Shown in pieces: positions 26,511-37,206 of a stretch of 64,000 bases of DNA; positions within the stretch are counted from its first letter, which is position 1, and each line of letters starts with the position of its first letter. Source of the DNA: Desertimonas sp963772825 (GTDB taxonomy: Bacteria; Actinomycetota; Acidimicrobiia; Acidimicrobiales; Ilumatobacteraceae); the NCBI GenBank assembly GCA_963772825.1, contig CAVYYX010000014.1, forward strand, positions 124,001 to 188,000, given 5' to 3'. Below the pieces are notes generated by a model. The model was not told the DNA's origin, ran no database searches, and was given only the letters and a program-made list of their open reading frames with translations. A program made the position numbers and the translations under genes.

Positions 26511-27323
26511 CTACCTCAGCAACAGCGTGCGGATCCGCTTGGCGGCGACGAGCAGGCCGACCATCGTCATCGCCACGAGGACGGCGATGTGGCCGAGCGT
26601 CGCCCAACTGAACTCGCCGATGTTCGCGGAGCGCACCAGGGCAACGCCGTGGTACAGGGGGCTGAGCTGGACGACCCAGGCCCATTGCCCATAGCTCGAC
26701 ACGGGATAGAACGTCGCCGAGAACAGGAACAGCGGCAGCGTCGCCGCCGTGACGTACTCGAAGTCGACCCATGACCGCATGTAGGTCGTGATCGCCATGC
26801 CGGTGGCGGCGAAGGCGAAGGCGATCAGCAGGCTGAACGGCCAGGCGAGGACAACCCACGGCGACGCCGTCATCCCCAGTGCTGCCATCGTCACCAGGAA
26901 CGCCGCGGAGTACAGCCCGCCGCGGATCACCGCCCAGCCGATCTCACCGAAGGCGACATCGGCCGGGGTCATCGGCGTCGCCAGGACGGTGTCGTACAGG
27001 CGCTCGAAACGCAGCTTGAAGTACACGTTCATCGTCGACTCGTAGATCGCCCCGTTCATCGCCGAGGCCGCCAGCAGCGCAGGGGCGACGAACTCGGCGT
27101 AGTCCACCGTGACACCGCCGACGGTGACGTCGCCGATCAGCTCGCCGATGCCGATGCGGATCGACATGAGGTAGAAGAGCGGCTCGAAGAAGCCGCTGAA
27201 CATCACCAGCCACGTGCGCCGGTTGACCATCGCGCTGCGCTCGATCATGCGCTGCGGCCGGCGCACCTCGAGCGCCGCGGCAGGGATGATCCGCAGCCCC
27301 GACGTGATCGTCGCGGTCGTCAT
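26511..27323 (-). CDS. ABC-2 type exporter permease (DrrB-like)
   Basis: 270 residues with about six membrane helices. EPLFYLMSIRIGIGELIG near the N-terminus and a late YGQWAWVVQLSPLYHGVALVRS are typical of the drug or polysaccharide ABC-2 family. ATG 27323 was chosen because the sequence ahead of it is a dispersed repeat. It pairs with the 27427 permease and shares the ATPase at 28308. The substrate is unknown. Confidence 0.88.
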   Translation of the reverse strand: MTTATITSGLRIIPAAALEVRRPQRMIERSAMVNRRTWLVMFSGFFEPLFYLMSIRIGIGELIGDVTVGGVTVDYAEFVAPALLAASAMNGAIYESTMNVYFKLRFERLYDTVLATPMTPADVAFGEIGWAVIRGGLYSAAFLVTMAALGMTASPWVVLAWPFSLLIAFAFAATGMAITTYMRSWVDFEYVTAATLPLFLFSATFYPVSSYGQWAWVVQLSPLYHGVALVRSANIGEFSWATLGHIAVLVAMTMVGLLVAAKRIRTLLLR

Positions 27324-27342
27324 TGGGGACCGTTCCCGCGGT

Positions 27343-27415
27343 GCGAGCGACGAGGCGCCAGCCGAGGAGCGGCCACACGCTGCGCAGGCAGTATGTGGCG
27401 TGGCCGGGGAACGCA
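27343..27415. repeat. Dispersed repeat, family D (copy 1)
   Basis: A 29-base block (27343-27371, containing GACGAGGCGCCAGCCGAGG) and an 18-base block (27398-27415, GCGTGGCCGGGGAACGCA) are repeated exactly, in opposite orientation, at 40635-40695. The blocks are 26 bases apart here and 14 apart in the second copy. The element lies between the two ABC-2 permease genes. Confidence 0.85.
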
Positions 27416-27426
27416 ATGAACGTCAT

Positions 27427-28209
27427 CTACCTCTCCAGCCTGGCGGTGAACGTGCGACGGCAGATCACGTAACCGGCGCCGGCGTAGGCCGCCAACACGG
27501 CAACATGACCGGCCGCGGCGCCGACGCTGAGCGTCCCGAGCACGGCGCCCCGGGTCAGCTCGACTCCGTGGTAGAGCGGCGTGACGTAGGCGATCGGCTG
27601 GGCCCACTCTGGCAACTGGTCGATCGGGAAGAAGGCGCCGCCGAACAGGAACAGCGGGACCAGCCCGAAGCGCATGATGGCAGGAAACGAGATCTCTCGT
27701 TCGCGAGTCGAGGTCCATGCCGCCACGGGCATGGCGAACGCCAGGCCGGTGAGCACGCCGAAGACGATTGCCGGCAACAAACCCCACGAGCGTGTCTCGT
27801 CGAAGAACAGAAGGACCACGGCGACTGCCGTCGAGCCGATGACGGCGCGCGTCGCAATCCAGAGGCCGAACCCGCCGACGACGTCGACGGGATGCAAGGG
27901 TGTCGCCGTCATGGCGTGGAACTGGTTGGTCCATTTGAACCCCGCGAGCAGCGGCCACAACGCCTCGGTCGCCGACGTCATCATCGCCGTCGTGGCGATC
28001 AGCGCCGGGGCGAGGAAGGCGAGGTAGCTGATCCCACCGAGCATCTCGGTGGACTGCCCGTTCTCGTCGACGAGGGCACCGACGCCGATGCCCATGCCGA
28101 CGAGGTAGAGCAGCGGCTGAAGCAGGTTGCCGGCAGCATCGGCCCGCCACATGTGGCGGTACAGCGCCCAATTGCTCCCCCACACTCGCACGGCGGCAGG
28201 CGTCGACAT
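27427..28209 (-). CDS. ABC-2 type exporter permease
   Basis: 260 residues with about six membrane helices. NLLQPLLYLVGMGIGVG, WKWTNQ-like GFKWTNQFHAM, and PLYHGVELTRGAVLG are shared with DrrB-type permeases. ATG 28209 follows a dispersed palindrome. It is similar in layout to the 26511 permease, so the two probably form a heterodimer driven by the 28308 ATPase. Confidence 0.88.
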   Translation of the reverse strand: MSTPAAVRVWGSNWALYRHMWRADAAGNLLQPLLYLVGMGIGVGALVDENGQSTEMLGGISYLAFLAPALIATTAMMTSATEALWPLLAGFKWTNQFHAMTATPLHPVDVVGGFGLWIATRAVIGSTAVAVVLLFFDETRSWGLLPAIVFGVLTGLAFAMPVAAWTSTREREISFPAIMRFGLVPLFLFGGAFFPIDQLPEWAQPIAYVTPLYHGVELTRGAVLGTLSVGAAAGHVAVLAAYAGAGYVICRRTFTARLER

Positions 28210-28245
28210 CACCGGCCCGAACCTACCGACGCCCACCCCGGATGA

Positions 28246-28291
28246 CCGATGGGTGTTTTGGGGACGGAACGGTCCCCTGAACACCCATCGG
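28246..28291. repeat. 46-bp palindrome, family A (second copy)
   Basis: The arms match those at 5480-5525, with the same loop GGAACG and two arm mismatches. It sits between the ATPase gene (end 28308) and the first permease gene (start 28209) on the same strand, so here it could act as an intra-operon attenuator or RNA-stability element. Confidence 0.85.
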
Positions 28292-28307
28292 TTGCGGGAT
28301 TGGGCGG

Positions 28308-29270
28308 TCAGTCGACGAGGGTGCGGCCGGTGAGGCGGAGAAAGACGTCCTCCAGGCTGCTGCGCCGGACGAGGGCGCTCTCCGGTTCGACGCCGCGGCT
28401 GTGGACCTCCTTGAGGGCCACCTCGCCGTCGTCGGCGTAGATCAGCACGCGGTCGGGGAGGACCTCGACGCGCTCGCCGATTCCGGTCACTCCACCGGCT
28501 TGCTGGTCGTTGGTCCCGGCTGCGAAGCGCAGCTCGAGAACCTCCCGCGTGGAGTACTGGTCGATCAACTCGCGGGGCGAGCCCATCGCCACGATCGCCC
28601 CCTTGTCCATCACCACGAGGCGATCGCACAGCTGCTCGGCCTCGTCCATGTAGTGGGTCGTCAGAACGAGCGTGACACCCTGCTGCTTCAGCCGGTAGAG
28701 GCGGTCCCACAAGACGTGGCGGGCTTGCGGATCGAGACCGGTCGTCGGTTCGTCGAGCAGCAACAACTCGGGTTCGTTGATCAGCGAGCGGGCGATCGTC
28801 AGGCGCCGCTTCATGCCGCCCGACAACGGCTCGACCTTGCTGTCGGCGCGCTCGCTGAGCTGGACGAACTCCAGCAGCTCGGCGGCACGACGCTTGCACT
28901 CGGCGCGCGGGATGTCGAAGAAGCGCCCGTAGATCACGAGGTTCTCGGCGACGGTCAGCTCACCGTCGAGCTGGTCCTGCTGGGGTACGACGCCGAGTCG
29001 GGCACGGATCGCCCGACCTTCGCTAGCCGGGTCGCGCCCGAGCACCCGCAAGGTGCCTGACGTGACCGGCGACGTGCAGCCGATCATCCGCATCGTCGAC
29101 GACTTTCCGGCGCCGTTGGGTCCGAGGAAGCCGAACGCTTCACCGCGGTGGACGTCGACGTCGATGCCGTCGACTGCGGTGAGCTCACCGAAGCGCTTGA
29201 CCAGACCCCGGGCGACGATCAACGGTTCGGCGCCATCGCCCCGGTGATCGGGTGGGCGGGCCGCGGACAC
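28308..29270 (-). CDS. ABC-2 exporter ATP-binding protein (DrrA-like)
   Basis: About 320 residues from GTG 29270. Walker A is GPNGAGKSS (residues 50-58), the signature is LSGGMKRRLTIARSL and Walker B is LLLLDEPTTGLDPQ. The D-loop and switch are TTHYMDEAEQLCD. The C-terminal domain SSLEDVFLRLTGRTL is characteristic of the daunorubicin-resistance ATPase group. It energises the two permeases downstream. The start is uncertain within about 60 bases. Confidence 0.9.
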   Translation of the reverse strand: MSAARPPDHRGDGAEPLIVARGLVKRFGELTAVDGIDVDVHRGEAFGFLGPNGAGKSSTMRMIGCTSPVTSGTLRVLGRDPASEGRAIRARLGVVPQQDQLDGELTVAENLVIYGRFFDIPRAECKRRAAELLEFVQLSERADSKVEPLSGGMKRRLTIARSLINEPELLLLDEPTTGLDPQARHVLWDRLYRLKQQGVTLVLTTHYMDEAEQLCDRLVVMDKGAIVAMGSPRELIDQYSTREVLELRFAAGTNDQQAGGVTGIGERVEVLPDRVLIYADDGEVALKEVHSRGVEPESALVRRSSLEDVFLRLTGRTLVD

Positions 29271-29325
29271 CCGTCCGAGGCTAGCGATGACCCGATCAAC
29301 GGGGCCGGGAGGATTGTCCGGATGG

Positions 29326-29868
29326 TCAGTTGCCAGTCGCCGCCGTCGCCGACAGGTACGGCGCGCACGTCGTGGCGAACGATTGGAACTCCTCGAACTG
29401 CGCGCTCCCCAGGTCCTCGGTGACCTCGTCGGCATCGCTGAACTCGTTGGCCAACTCGATGAGCAGGTCACGGGCGTCCTGCGCCTGGTCGGTCTGCAGG
29501 TCGAGGCCCTCGAGCTGACTGATCAACTCGTCCATTTGCTCACGGTGCTCGTCCGTGATCTCCTCGCCGACCTCCAGGGACAGCGCCTCGGACGATTGCA
29601 TGTCCTCGGTCGCGAACGTGAACAGCGTCTGGCAATCGGCCGCGACTTCGGGGTCGCCCGCGCCTGCCGTAACGTCGGTTCCGCTCGGCGCAAGCTCGGT
29701 TTCACTCGGCGCAACGTCGGTTCCGCCCGGCGCAACATCAGTTCCCGCCGACGCCGCCCCGGCGACAGGTGCTGCCGTCGTGTCATCGGACGCATCGTCG
29801 TCGTCGCCACACGCGGCGACGACCAGGGTGAGCGCGGCACAAGCGGCGATCAGGCGAACCTTGTTCAT
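29326..29868 (-). CDS. Secreted lipoprotein of unknown function
   Basis: 180 residues. A signal peptide with lipobox LVVAAC (Cys about residue 20) is followed by Asp-rich and Ala/Thr/Gly-rich linkers. The C-terminal domain of about 100 residues is acidic and helical (EQMDELISQLEGLDLQTDQAQDARD) with two Cys (ADCQTLF and TTCAPYL) likely to form a disulfide. No family was recognised. It is anchored outside the membrane. Confidence 0.82.
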   Translation of the reverse strand: MNKVRLIAACAALTLVVAACGDDDDASDDTTAAPVAGAASAGTDVAPGGTDVAPSETELAPSGTDVTAGAGDPEVAADCQTLFTFATEDMQSSEALSLEVGEEITDEHREQMDELISQLEGLDLQTDQAQDARDLLIELANEFSDADEVTEDLGSAQFEEFQSFATTCAPYLSATAATGN

Positions 29869-29897
29869 GGTGGGGGCTCCTCACGGGACGAAAAATG

Positions 29898-29950
29898 ACA
29901 ACACAACGACCGGCGGCGCGAGCAGTCGCAACCGCCGGTCGTTGTGCTGT
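29898..29950 (-). terminator. Strong hairpin terminator
   Basis: Arms ACAACGACCGGCGG and CCGCCGGTCGTTGT (extended by further pairs to about 18 bp) flank a 15-base loop, just after the stop codon of the 43-residue lipoprotein at 29976. It closes that unit and precedes the next lipoprotein gene. Confidence 0.85.
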
Positions 29951-29975
29951 GACGTAACTGGGAGCTGGTGAGTTC

Positions 29976-30107
29976 TCAGCTACCGGGAACGACAGCGTCT
30001 GTCACTTCGGAGACGTCGTCGCCGCCGTCGTCGTCATCGTCGTCGCCGCAGGCCGCCATGGTCAGGGCGAGCACCGCAGCTGCTGCGATAGTGGCAAGCT
30101 TCTTCAT
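29976..30107 (-). CDS. 43-residue Asp-rich micro-lipoprotein
   Basis: A very short gene with a full set of signals. The ATG at 30107 has AAGGAGG about ten bases upstream. The signal peptide MKKLATIAAAAVLALTMAAC carries a perfect lipobox. The mature peptide is about 24 residues, starting with a run of Asp and Gly and ending DAVVPGS. A strong terminator follows. The sequence is far too ordered to be chance. Its function is unknown; an acidic surface-anchored peptide that could bind cations is one guess. Confidence 0.8.
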   Translation of the reverse strand: MKKLATIAAAAVLALTMAACGDDDDDDGGDDVSEVTDAVVPGS

Positions 30108-30109
30108 CG

Positions 30110-30121
30110 GGAGGAACCTCC
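30110..30121 (-). promoter_or_regulatory. Palindrome overlapping the ribosome-binding site of the micro-lipoprotein
   Basis: GGAGGTTCCTCC is a perfect 12-base dyad directly upstream of the ATG at 30107. In RNA the anti-Shine-Dalgarno half could pair with GGAGG and limit translation. Confidence 0.4.
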
Positions 30122-30123
30122 TT

Positions 30124-30153
30124 GTGGTGGGCTGACGAGTCAGCGCTCACCAC
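30124..30153 (-). terminator. Hairpin in the 74-bp gap after the aminotransferase gene
   Basis: GCTGAC-GA-GTCAGC is perfect and is extended by GTGGTG and CACCAC with small bulges. It lies between the aminotransferase stop (30182) and the micro-lipoprotein start, so it probably ends the aminotransferase transcript. Confidence 0.6.
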
Positions 30154-30181
30154 CCTAGCGCACACAACCGTCACAATCACG

Positions 30182-31390
30182 TCACGGAAAACGCGCAATC
30201 GATCCGAGCCGCCGCGCCGCCTCGTCGAGCACGTCGAGCTGCTTGCAGCAGGCGAAGCGCACCAGGTGGCGACCGTTTTCGGGCCGGGCGTAGAACACCT
30301 CGTTGGGAATCGCCACGACGCCACATCGTTCGGGAAGCGACCGGCAGAACGCCATTCCGTCTCCAGCAGGGTCGACAGGGCGGATGTCCACCGTCGTGAA
30401 GTACGTCGCTTGTGGGTTGTAGGCGGTGAATCCTGCGCTCCGCAGACCGGCCACGAGGTGATCACGCTTGGTCGTCAAGTCGGCGGCGATCGCCGCGTAG
30501 AACTCGTCGGTGAGATCGAGGCCGGCGGCGATCGCCGGCTGGAACGGAGCGCCGTTGACGTACGTGAGGAATTGCTTGGCGGTTCGGGCGGCCGCGACCA
30601 ACGGCCGTGGCCCGCACATCCATCCGACCTTCCAACCGGTGGTGTTGAACGTCTTGCCGCCCGAGGAGATCGTCAGCGTGCGCTCGGCCATGCCCGGCAG
30701 GGTCGCCATGGGAAGGTGCGTGGCGCCGGGGAACACGAGGTGCTCGTACACCTCGTCGGTGACGACGATCAGGTCGTGGTCGATCGCTACGTCGGCCACG
30801 AGCGTCAACTCGTCGGCGTCGAACACCTTGCCGGTCGGGTTGTGAGGCGTGTTGAGAAGGATCAGCCGAGTTCGCGGCGACACCGCAGACCGCAGTTCGT
30901 CGGCGTCGAATCCGTAACGATCGCCATCCGGCTGGAGCAGCACGGGCACCGCACGAGCCCCGGCGAGAGCGATGCACGCCTGGTAGCTGTCGTACATCGG
31001 CTCGAAGACGATCACCTCGTCGCCGGTGTCGAGCATCCCGAGCAGCGCTCCGGCGAGCGCTTCGGTCGCTCCGGCAGTGACGAGCACCTCTCCGTCGGGG
31101 TCGAAGTCGAGGCCGTAGAAGCGCTGCTGGTGGCGGCTGATCGCGGCCCGCAGCTCAGGGGTACCTGGGCCCGGCGGGTACTGATTCTGTCCCGCACGGA
31201 TCGCTTCGACCGCGGCGTCGAGGACCTCCCGCGGACCGTCGCTGTCGGGAAACCCTTGCCCGAGATTGATCGAGTCGGTGGCAACGGCGAGCGCCGACAT
31301 CTCGGCAAAGATCGTCGTGCCGAAGCCGCGCAGCTTCGGCGTCAGCGGGTCGAGCGAAGGGCGCGGTTCGATGTTCGACTCGGCCGTCAT
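30182..31390 (-). CDS. Class I/II PLP-dependent aminotransferase
   Basis: 402 residues. The PLP Lys lies in SSGGKTFNTTGWKVGW (about residue 240). NTPHNPTG, VVTDEVYEHL and INLGQGFPDSDGP are typical of the DapC/kynurenine aminotransferase subgroup. It may be N-succinyldiaminopimelate aminotransferase for lysine and wall synthesis, or a broad-specificity enzyme. The sequence alone does not decide. The Thr-rich membrane protein gene upstream ends 11 bp before this start. Confidence 0.88.
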   Translation of the reverse strand: MTAESNIEPRPSLDPLTPKLRGFGTTIFAEMSALAVATDSINLGQGFPDSDGPREVLDAAVEAIRAGQNQYPPGPGTPELRAAISRHQQRFYGLDFDPDGEVLVTAGATEALAGALLGMLDTGDEVIVFEPMYDSYQACIALAGARAVPVLLQPDGDRYGFDADELRSAVSPRTRLILLNTPHNPTGKVFDADELTLVADVAIDHDLIVVTDEVYEHLVFPGATHLPMATLPGMAERTLTISSGGKTFNTTGWKVGWMCGPRPLVAAARTAKQFLTYVNGAPFQPAIAAGLDLTDEFYAAIAADLTTKRDHLVAGLRSAGFTAYNPQATYFTTVDIRPVDPAGDGMAFCRSLPERCGVVAIPNEVFYARPENGRHLVRFACCKQLDVLDEAARRLGSIARFP

Positions 31391-31400
31391 CGGCTCAACG

Positions 31401-31814
31401 CTAGGGGTCCGTCGACTCCGTCGGCTCGGACGTATCCGGGACCGTCGTGTCTGGCTCCGTGGTGCTCGTCTCGACTTCCGTCGTCGTCGTCGATGACGTC
31501 GTGGTGGTGGCGTCGATGATGTCCGGCACCTCCGGATCGATGAACGTCGTCGTCGTGGTCACCTGGGTCGTGGACGTCGATGACGAGGTGCTCGTGGTCG
31601 AGCTGCTCGATGTCGCTACTTGGCTGGTCGCCGACGGTGGCGGCACACATGGGGGTGGCGGCTCGGACGTGCTGTCCGCCGCCGAGCTCGGTGGCGCCGT
31701 CGCGCCGGCTGAGTGCCCGGCGTGAACGAGGGCGATCGACGAAACGGCGATCACCGCGAGGAGCACGATCGCCGTCGAGCCGCGGCCTCGCAGGCGGTGT
31801 TGCACGACGAGCAC
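31401..31814 (-). CDS. Membrane-anchored Thr-rich surface protein
   Basis: A hydrophobic segment (IVLLAVIAVSSIALVHAG) near the N-terminus is followed by Pro-rich and then Thr/Ser-rich sequence with EVETSTTEPDTTVPD repeats. GTG 31814 is the first legal start. The same frame stays open for about 40 more codons upstream. There it reads SLPASGGSFGVALLVGALALV and a basic QHRLRGRG, which looks like a sorting motif plus membrane helix, but no ATG, GTG or TTG is present there. A small sequence error upstream could hide the real start. The protein resembles the linkers of the giant surface proteins at 43.8-55.2 kb. Confidence 0.6.
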   Translation of the reverse strand: MLVVQHRLRGRGSTAIVLLAVIAVSSIALVHAGHSAGATAPPSSAADSTSEPPPPCVPPPSATSQVATSSSSTTSTSSSTSTTQVTTTTTFIDPEVPDIIDATTTTSSTTTTEVETSTTEPDTTVPDTSEPTESTDP

Positions 31815-32023
31815 CGCGCAACCACTGACGAGGGCGAGGGCGCCGACCAGCAGGGCGACGCCGAACGACCCGCCGGACGCGGGGAGGCTACAGACCGCGT
31901 CGATGCGGGGGAAAGACGATGCCGTGATGGGCAGATCGTAGCGTTTCCGTCACCGAGACGCCGCCCAATTGCAACGTGTTCGCAACGATCACAGCCGCCG
32001 GTTTGTGGCGGCAAGCGTGACCG

Positions 32024-32049
32024 ATACGGGCAGGTTCGCTGACACCGAC
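32024..32049. repeat. Dispersed repeat, family C (second copy)
   Basis: ATACGGGCA-N2-TTCGCTGACACCGAC matches 9520-9545 at 24 of 26 positions. The left arm is less well conserved than in the first copy. It lies in the 140-bp gap 31937-32079, which shows no gene. Confidence 0.6.
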
Positions 32050-32079
32050 GACACGGATCCCTCTATCGGCGCAAGTCCC

Positions 32080-32733
32080 TCACTCCGCCTTGCGACGCTG
32101 CTCCAGGCGGTCGCTGCCGGCATCGATTCCGGGAAGTTGAACGGCGACCTGGCCGAGCTGGACGGCCGCCAGGTCGGCGACGATCGACTCCGCTTCCTCC
32201 CAGTTCGAGGCCCGCGGCCCGTCGACGAGGTGACGGTTGTAGGGCTGATCGAAAACGATCACCGTGTTGCCGAGCTCGCGCAGCGCGGTGATGTTGTGCG
32301 GCGCGTCGTCGATGTAGGCATCGGCCTGGACCTCGGGCTTGGCGCCCAGGAAGCAGAGATCGCGGTACGGGATGCGATGCTCGTCGAGCCACGCCGCGGT
32401 GTCGCCGACCGCCCGTTCGTGGGCCCAGTTGACGTACAGCCGGTGGGTGATGATGCGCAGCCAGACGCCGGCGTCGGAGAGCCGCCACAGGGCATCGGCG
32501 GCGCCCTCGATGACGGCCATCGTGCGGATCATGTCGTACTCGGTGACAGCGAGCTTGTGCAGCCGGTTGTACTCGTCCGGGGCGAACCCCCATTCGCTGA
32601 AGTCCCATGAGCGATCCATCGGGAGCGACTCGGGGTCGACACCGCGCAGCTCGGCGACGATCTCACGGAACCGTCTGGTGTGATCGGCGACGACACCGTC
32701 GAGGTCGACCCCGAGCACGAACTGGTCAGGCAT
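32080..32733 (-). CDS. HAD-superfamily 5'-nucleotidase-like protein (NT5C type)
   Basis: 217 residues from ATG 32733. Motif I is GVDLDGVVAD with the nucleophile Asp near residue 10. Later motifs are IITHRLYVN (motif II Thr) and ADAYIDDAPHN (acidic motif IV). The cap-like region WDFSEWGFAPDEYNRLHK resembles deoxyribonucleotidase-type proteins. It would remove phosphate from a nucleotide or similar small molecule. The substrate is not certain. Confidence 0.75.
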   Translation of the reverse strand: MPDQFVLGVDLDGVVADHTRRFREIVAELRGVDPESLPMDRSWDFSEWGFAPDEYNRLHKLAVTEYDMIRTMAVIEGAADALWRLSDAGVWLRIITHRLYVNWAHERAVGDTAAWLDEHRIPYRDLCFLGAKPEVQADAYIDDAPHNITALRELGNTVIVFDQPYNRHLVDGPRASNWEEAESIVADLAAVQLGQVAVQLPGIDAGSDRLEQRRKAE

Positions 32734-32806
32734 CGACGACAGCCTGCCACGGTCGGCCACGACAATCGCCCGGGAACCAACGGCGGTCTGCAGGAGTCAA
32801 ACGGCG

Positions 32807-33250
32807 ATGAACCCCCGACGCCCCCTCACCGCCGCCCTCGCCGCTGCCGTCCTGGTCGTCACCGCCGCGGCCTGCGGCGACGACGACAACGACCCGGCGA
32901 CGGCCGACTCCACGCAGTCGCCGGCCACCGAGCCAGCCGCCACGACCGACGCGCCGGCCACCTCCCCACCGGAGACCACCGTGCCCGACACCAGCGAACC
33001 GACGTCGTCCGCCCCGCCGAGCAGCGCCACCGGCGACTGCGCGGAGGAACCCACCGAAGAGACCGCCGACGAGCTGCTCGTCGGGCTCACTGAGGACGAG
33101 GCCACGGAAGCTGCCGAGGCGTGCGGCTGGATCCTGCGCGTCGTCCGACGCGATGGAGAGGACCTGCCGATGACGATGGATCTCCGGACCAACCGGGTAA
33201 ACGTCGAGGTCACCGACGGCGAGGTCACGGCAATCGTCAGCACGGGCTGA
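32807..33250 (+). CDS. Lipoprotein with C-terminal protease-inhibitor-like (I78/potato inhibitor I-like) domain
   Basis: 147 residues. The signal peptide ends in lipobox VTAAAC (Cys 23). A Thr/Pro/Ser linker of about 55 residues leads to a small domain, LVGLTEDEATEAAEACGWILRVVRRDGEDLPMTMDLRTNRVNVEVTDGEV. The pattern of an alpha helix, the loop RRDGEDLPMTMD, the Asn-Arg pair and closing strands is that of I78-type inhibitors. A role in blocking an exported protease is inference. Confidence 0.75.
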   Translation: MNPRRPLTAALAAAVLVVTAAACGDDDNDPATADSTQSPATEPAATTDAPATSPPETTVPDTSEPTSSAPPSSATGDCAEEPTEETADELLVGLTEDEATEAAEACGWILRVVRRDGEDLPMTMDLRTNRVNVEVTDGEVTAIVSTG

Positions 33251-33295
33251 CCGTCCGCCCTCGGGCGTAGCAAGCCGTCCTCGTAGGCTGAGGTC

Positions 33296-35052
33296 GTGGC
33301 TGACGTCGACTCGTTCTTGCCGCTCGCCGCTGAGTTTCCTCCGGCGACCCTCGACGATTGGCTGACGCTCGCCGGCGACGTCGACCGCTTGCGGACAACC
33401 ACCTACGACGGCATCACGATCCAACCGTTGTACACCGCCGGCGACGAGCTCCGCGCCGGTCAACCCGGTCACTTCCCGTTCGTTCGCGGGCGCGCGGCGG
33501 CGGGAACCCGTGACGGCTGGGACGTGCGGCAGCTCGTCGACATCGGCGACGGGCACGGCGCTGCGGTCACGGAGCTCGAGCGGGGGGCCACGTCGATCTG
33601 GCTGCGCTTGACCGGAGACGACCCCGTCGACGAGTCGTCGCTCCACGCCGTGCTTGCCGACGTGCTGTTCGACGTCGCCCCGGTCGTCCTCGACGCTGGC
33701 CACCGCTGGGTCGAATTGGCGCAAGCACTGCGGTCGCTGTGGGAGCGAGCACCCGTCGACCCGGCATCGGTCGCCGGGTCGCTGGGCGCCGACCCGTTCG
33801 GCCGTTGGGCGGTCGACCGCAACGACGACAGGCTCGCCTCCGACCTCACCGCCTTGACCGGCCAGGCTTGGCGGTTCATCGCCGACGCTCCCGACGTGCG
33901 CCTCGCCACGATCGACGCGACTCGCTTCCACCACGTAGGGGCTTCCGACTCCGAGGAGCTGGGCGTTGTCCTCGCAGTCCTCGTCGCCACGTTGCGTGCC
34001 CTCACGGAAGGCGGCATCGACGTCGAGGCGGCGTTTGCGCGCGTCGAGCTGCGCCTCGCCTCGACGGTCGAGCAGTTCGCGTCGATCGCCAAGTTCCGCG
34101 CCGCCCGACAGCTGCTCGCCCGCGTCGCCGAGATCGCCGGAGCTCCGACGGCCGCCGCGCAGGTGCCGCTGCACGCCGTCACGTCCGGGGCGATGGCGAC
34201 CCGCTACGACGCGGCGGTCAACATCGTACGGTCGACCGTCGCCTGCTTCGCCGCGGCGGTCGGTGGCGCCGACGCCGTCACCGTTCTGCCCCACGACACG
34301 TTCGTGGCGGCGCCGCCCAGCGAGCTTGGCCGACGACTCGCGCGCAACACCCACGCGGTGCTCGCCCTGGAGTCGAACGTGACCCGGGTGATCGATGCGG
34401 CCGGCGGTTCGTGGTACGTCGAGCGCCTCACCGAGCAGCTCGCCGAGCGAGCCTGGGATGTCTTCCAGGAGATCGAGTCGGCTGGCGGCTTTCGTCGCGC
34501 CGTCGAGGTCGGGACGGTCGACCGTCTTGTCACCGCAACCCACGCCGCTCGCTGCGCCGACGTCGACCATCGCCGGGCACCGATCGTCGGGGTCAGCGCG
34601 TTTCCCGGCACAGACCGCCTCCCGCCGACCGACGACGTCGATCTCGGCGACCCCGTGCCGCGCTGGGCGGGCGGGTTCGAGGCACTGCGGATGCGCGTCG
34701 ACAGGACCGCAGCACAAGGCGCACGGCGGCCGGCGGTGTTTCTGGCCCGTTTCGGTTCACCATCTGCGTCGGCCGCGAGGGCCGCGTCGGCGGCCGCCTT
34801 CTTCGCGATCGCCGGGCTCGACTCCGTCGGCGGCCCATCGACCATCGACGTGTCCGCCGTTGTCGAGGCGTTTGCCGGGTCTGCGACGTCGGTGGTCTGC
34901 ATCTGTGCAGGCGGCGATGTCGACCAACGGGGGCTCGACGAGCTGGCCGAAGCGCTCGCCGTCGCCGGGGCGACCCTCGTGTACTCCGCCGACGAGCTGA
35001 CCGGCGACGCCCGTGCCACGCTCACCGACCTGCTCGACCACCTGGCCGTCCC

Positions 35053-35056
<4 letters not shown>
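33296..35056 (+). CDS. mutA: Methylmalonyl-CoA mutase small subunit
   Basis: 586 residues with GTG start. A mutase barrel domain with HAVTSGAMATRYDAAVNIVRSTVACFAAAVGGADAVTVLPHD and NTHAVLALESNVTRVIDAAGGSWYVE matches MutA. The C-terminal B12-like domain lacks the DxHxxG cobalamin motif, as expected for the non-catalytic subunit. The stop overlaps the mutB ATG (35053-35056). With mutB it converts methylmalonyl-CoA to succinyl-CoA, completing propionyl-CoA use. Confidence 0.95.

Positions 35057-37202
<2,146 letters not shown>

Positions 37203-37206
<4 letters not shown>

Noticed and set aside
27427..28899. Reading the ABC-2 permease as a 490-residue protein starting at 28899
   Set aside because: The first 230 residues are an Arg-rich out-of-frame reading of the ATPase gene and the palindrome. 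ATG 28209 begins the permease-like sequence.
33251..33295. Cobalamin riboswitch ahead of mutA
   Set aside because: The gap is only 45 bases and no B12-box-like sequence is visible.
33739..35052. Extending mutB upstream to make an 1155-residue protein
   Set aside because: The extra sequence is an out-of-frame reading of mutA. The ATG at 35053 overlaps the mutA stop and opens a normal-length MutB.
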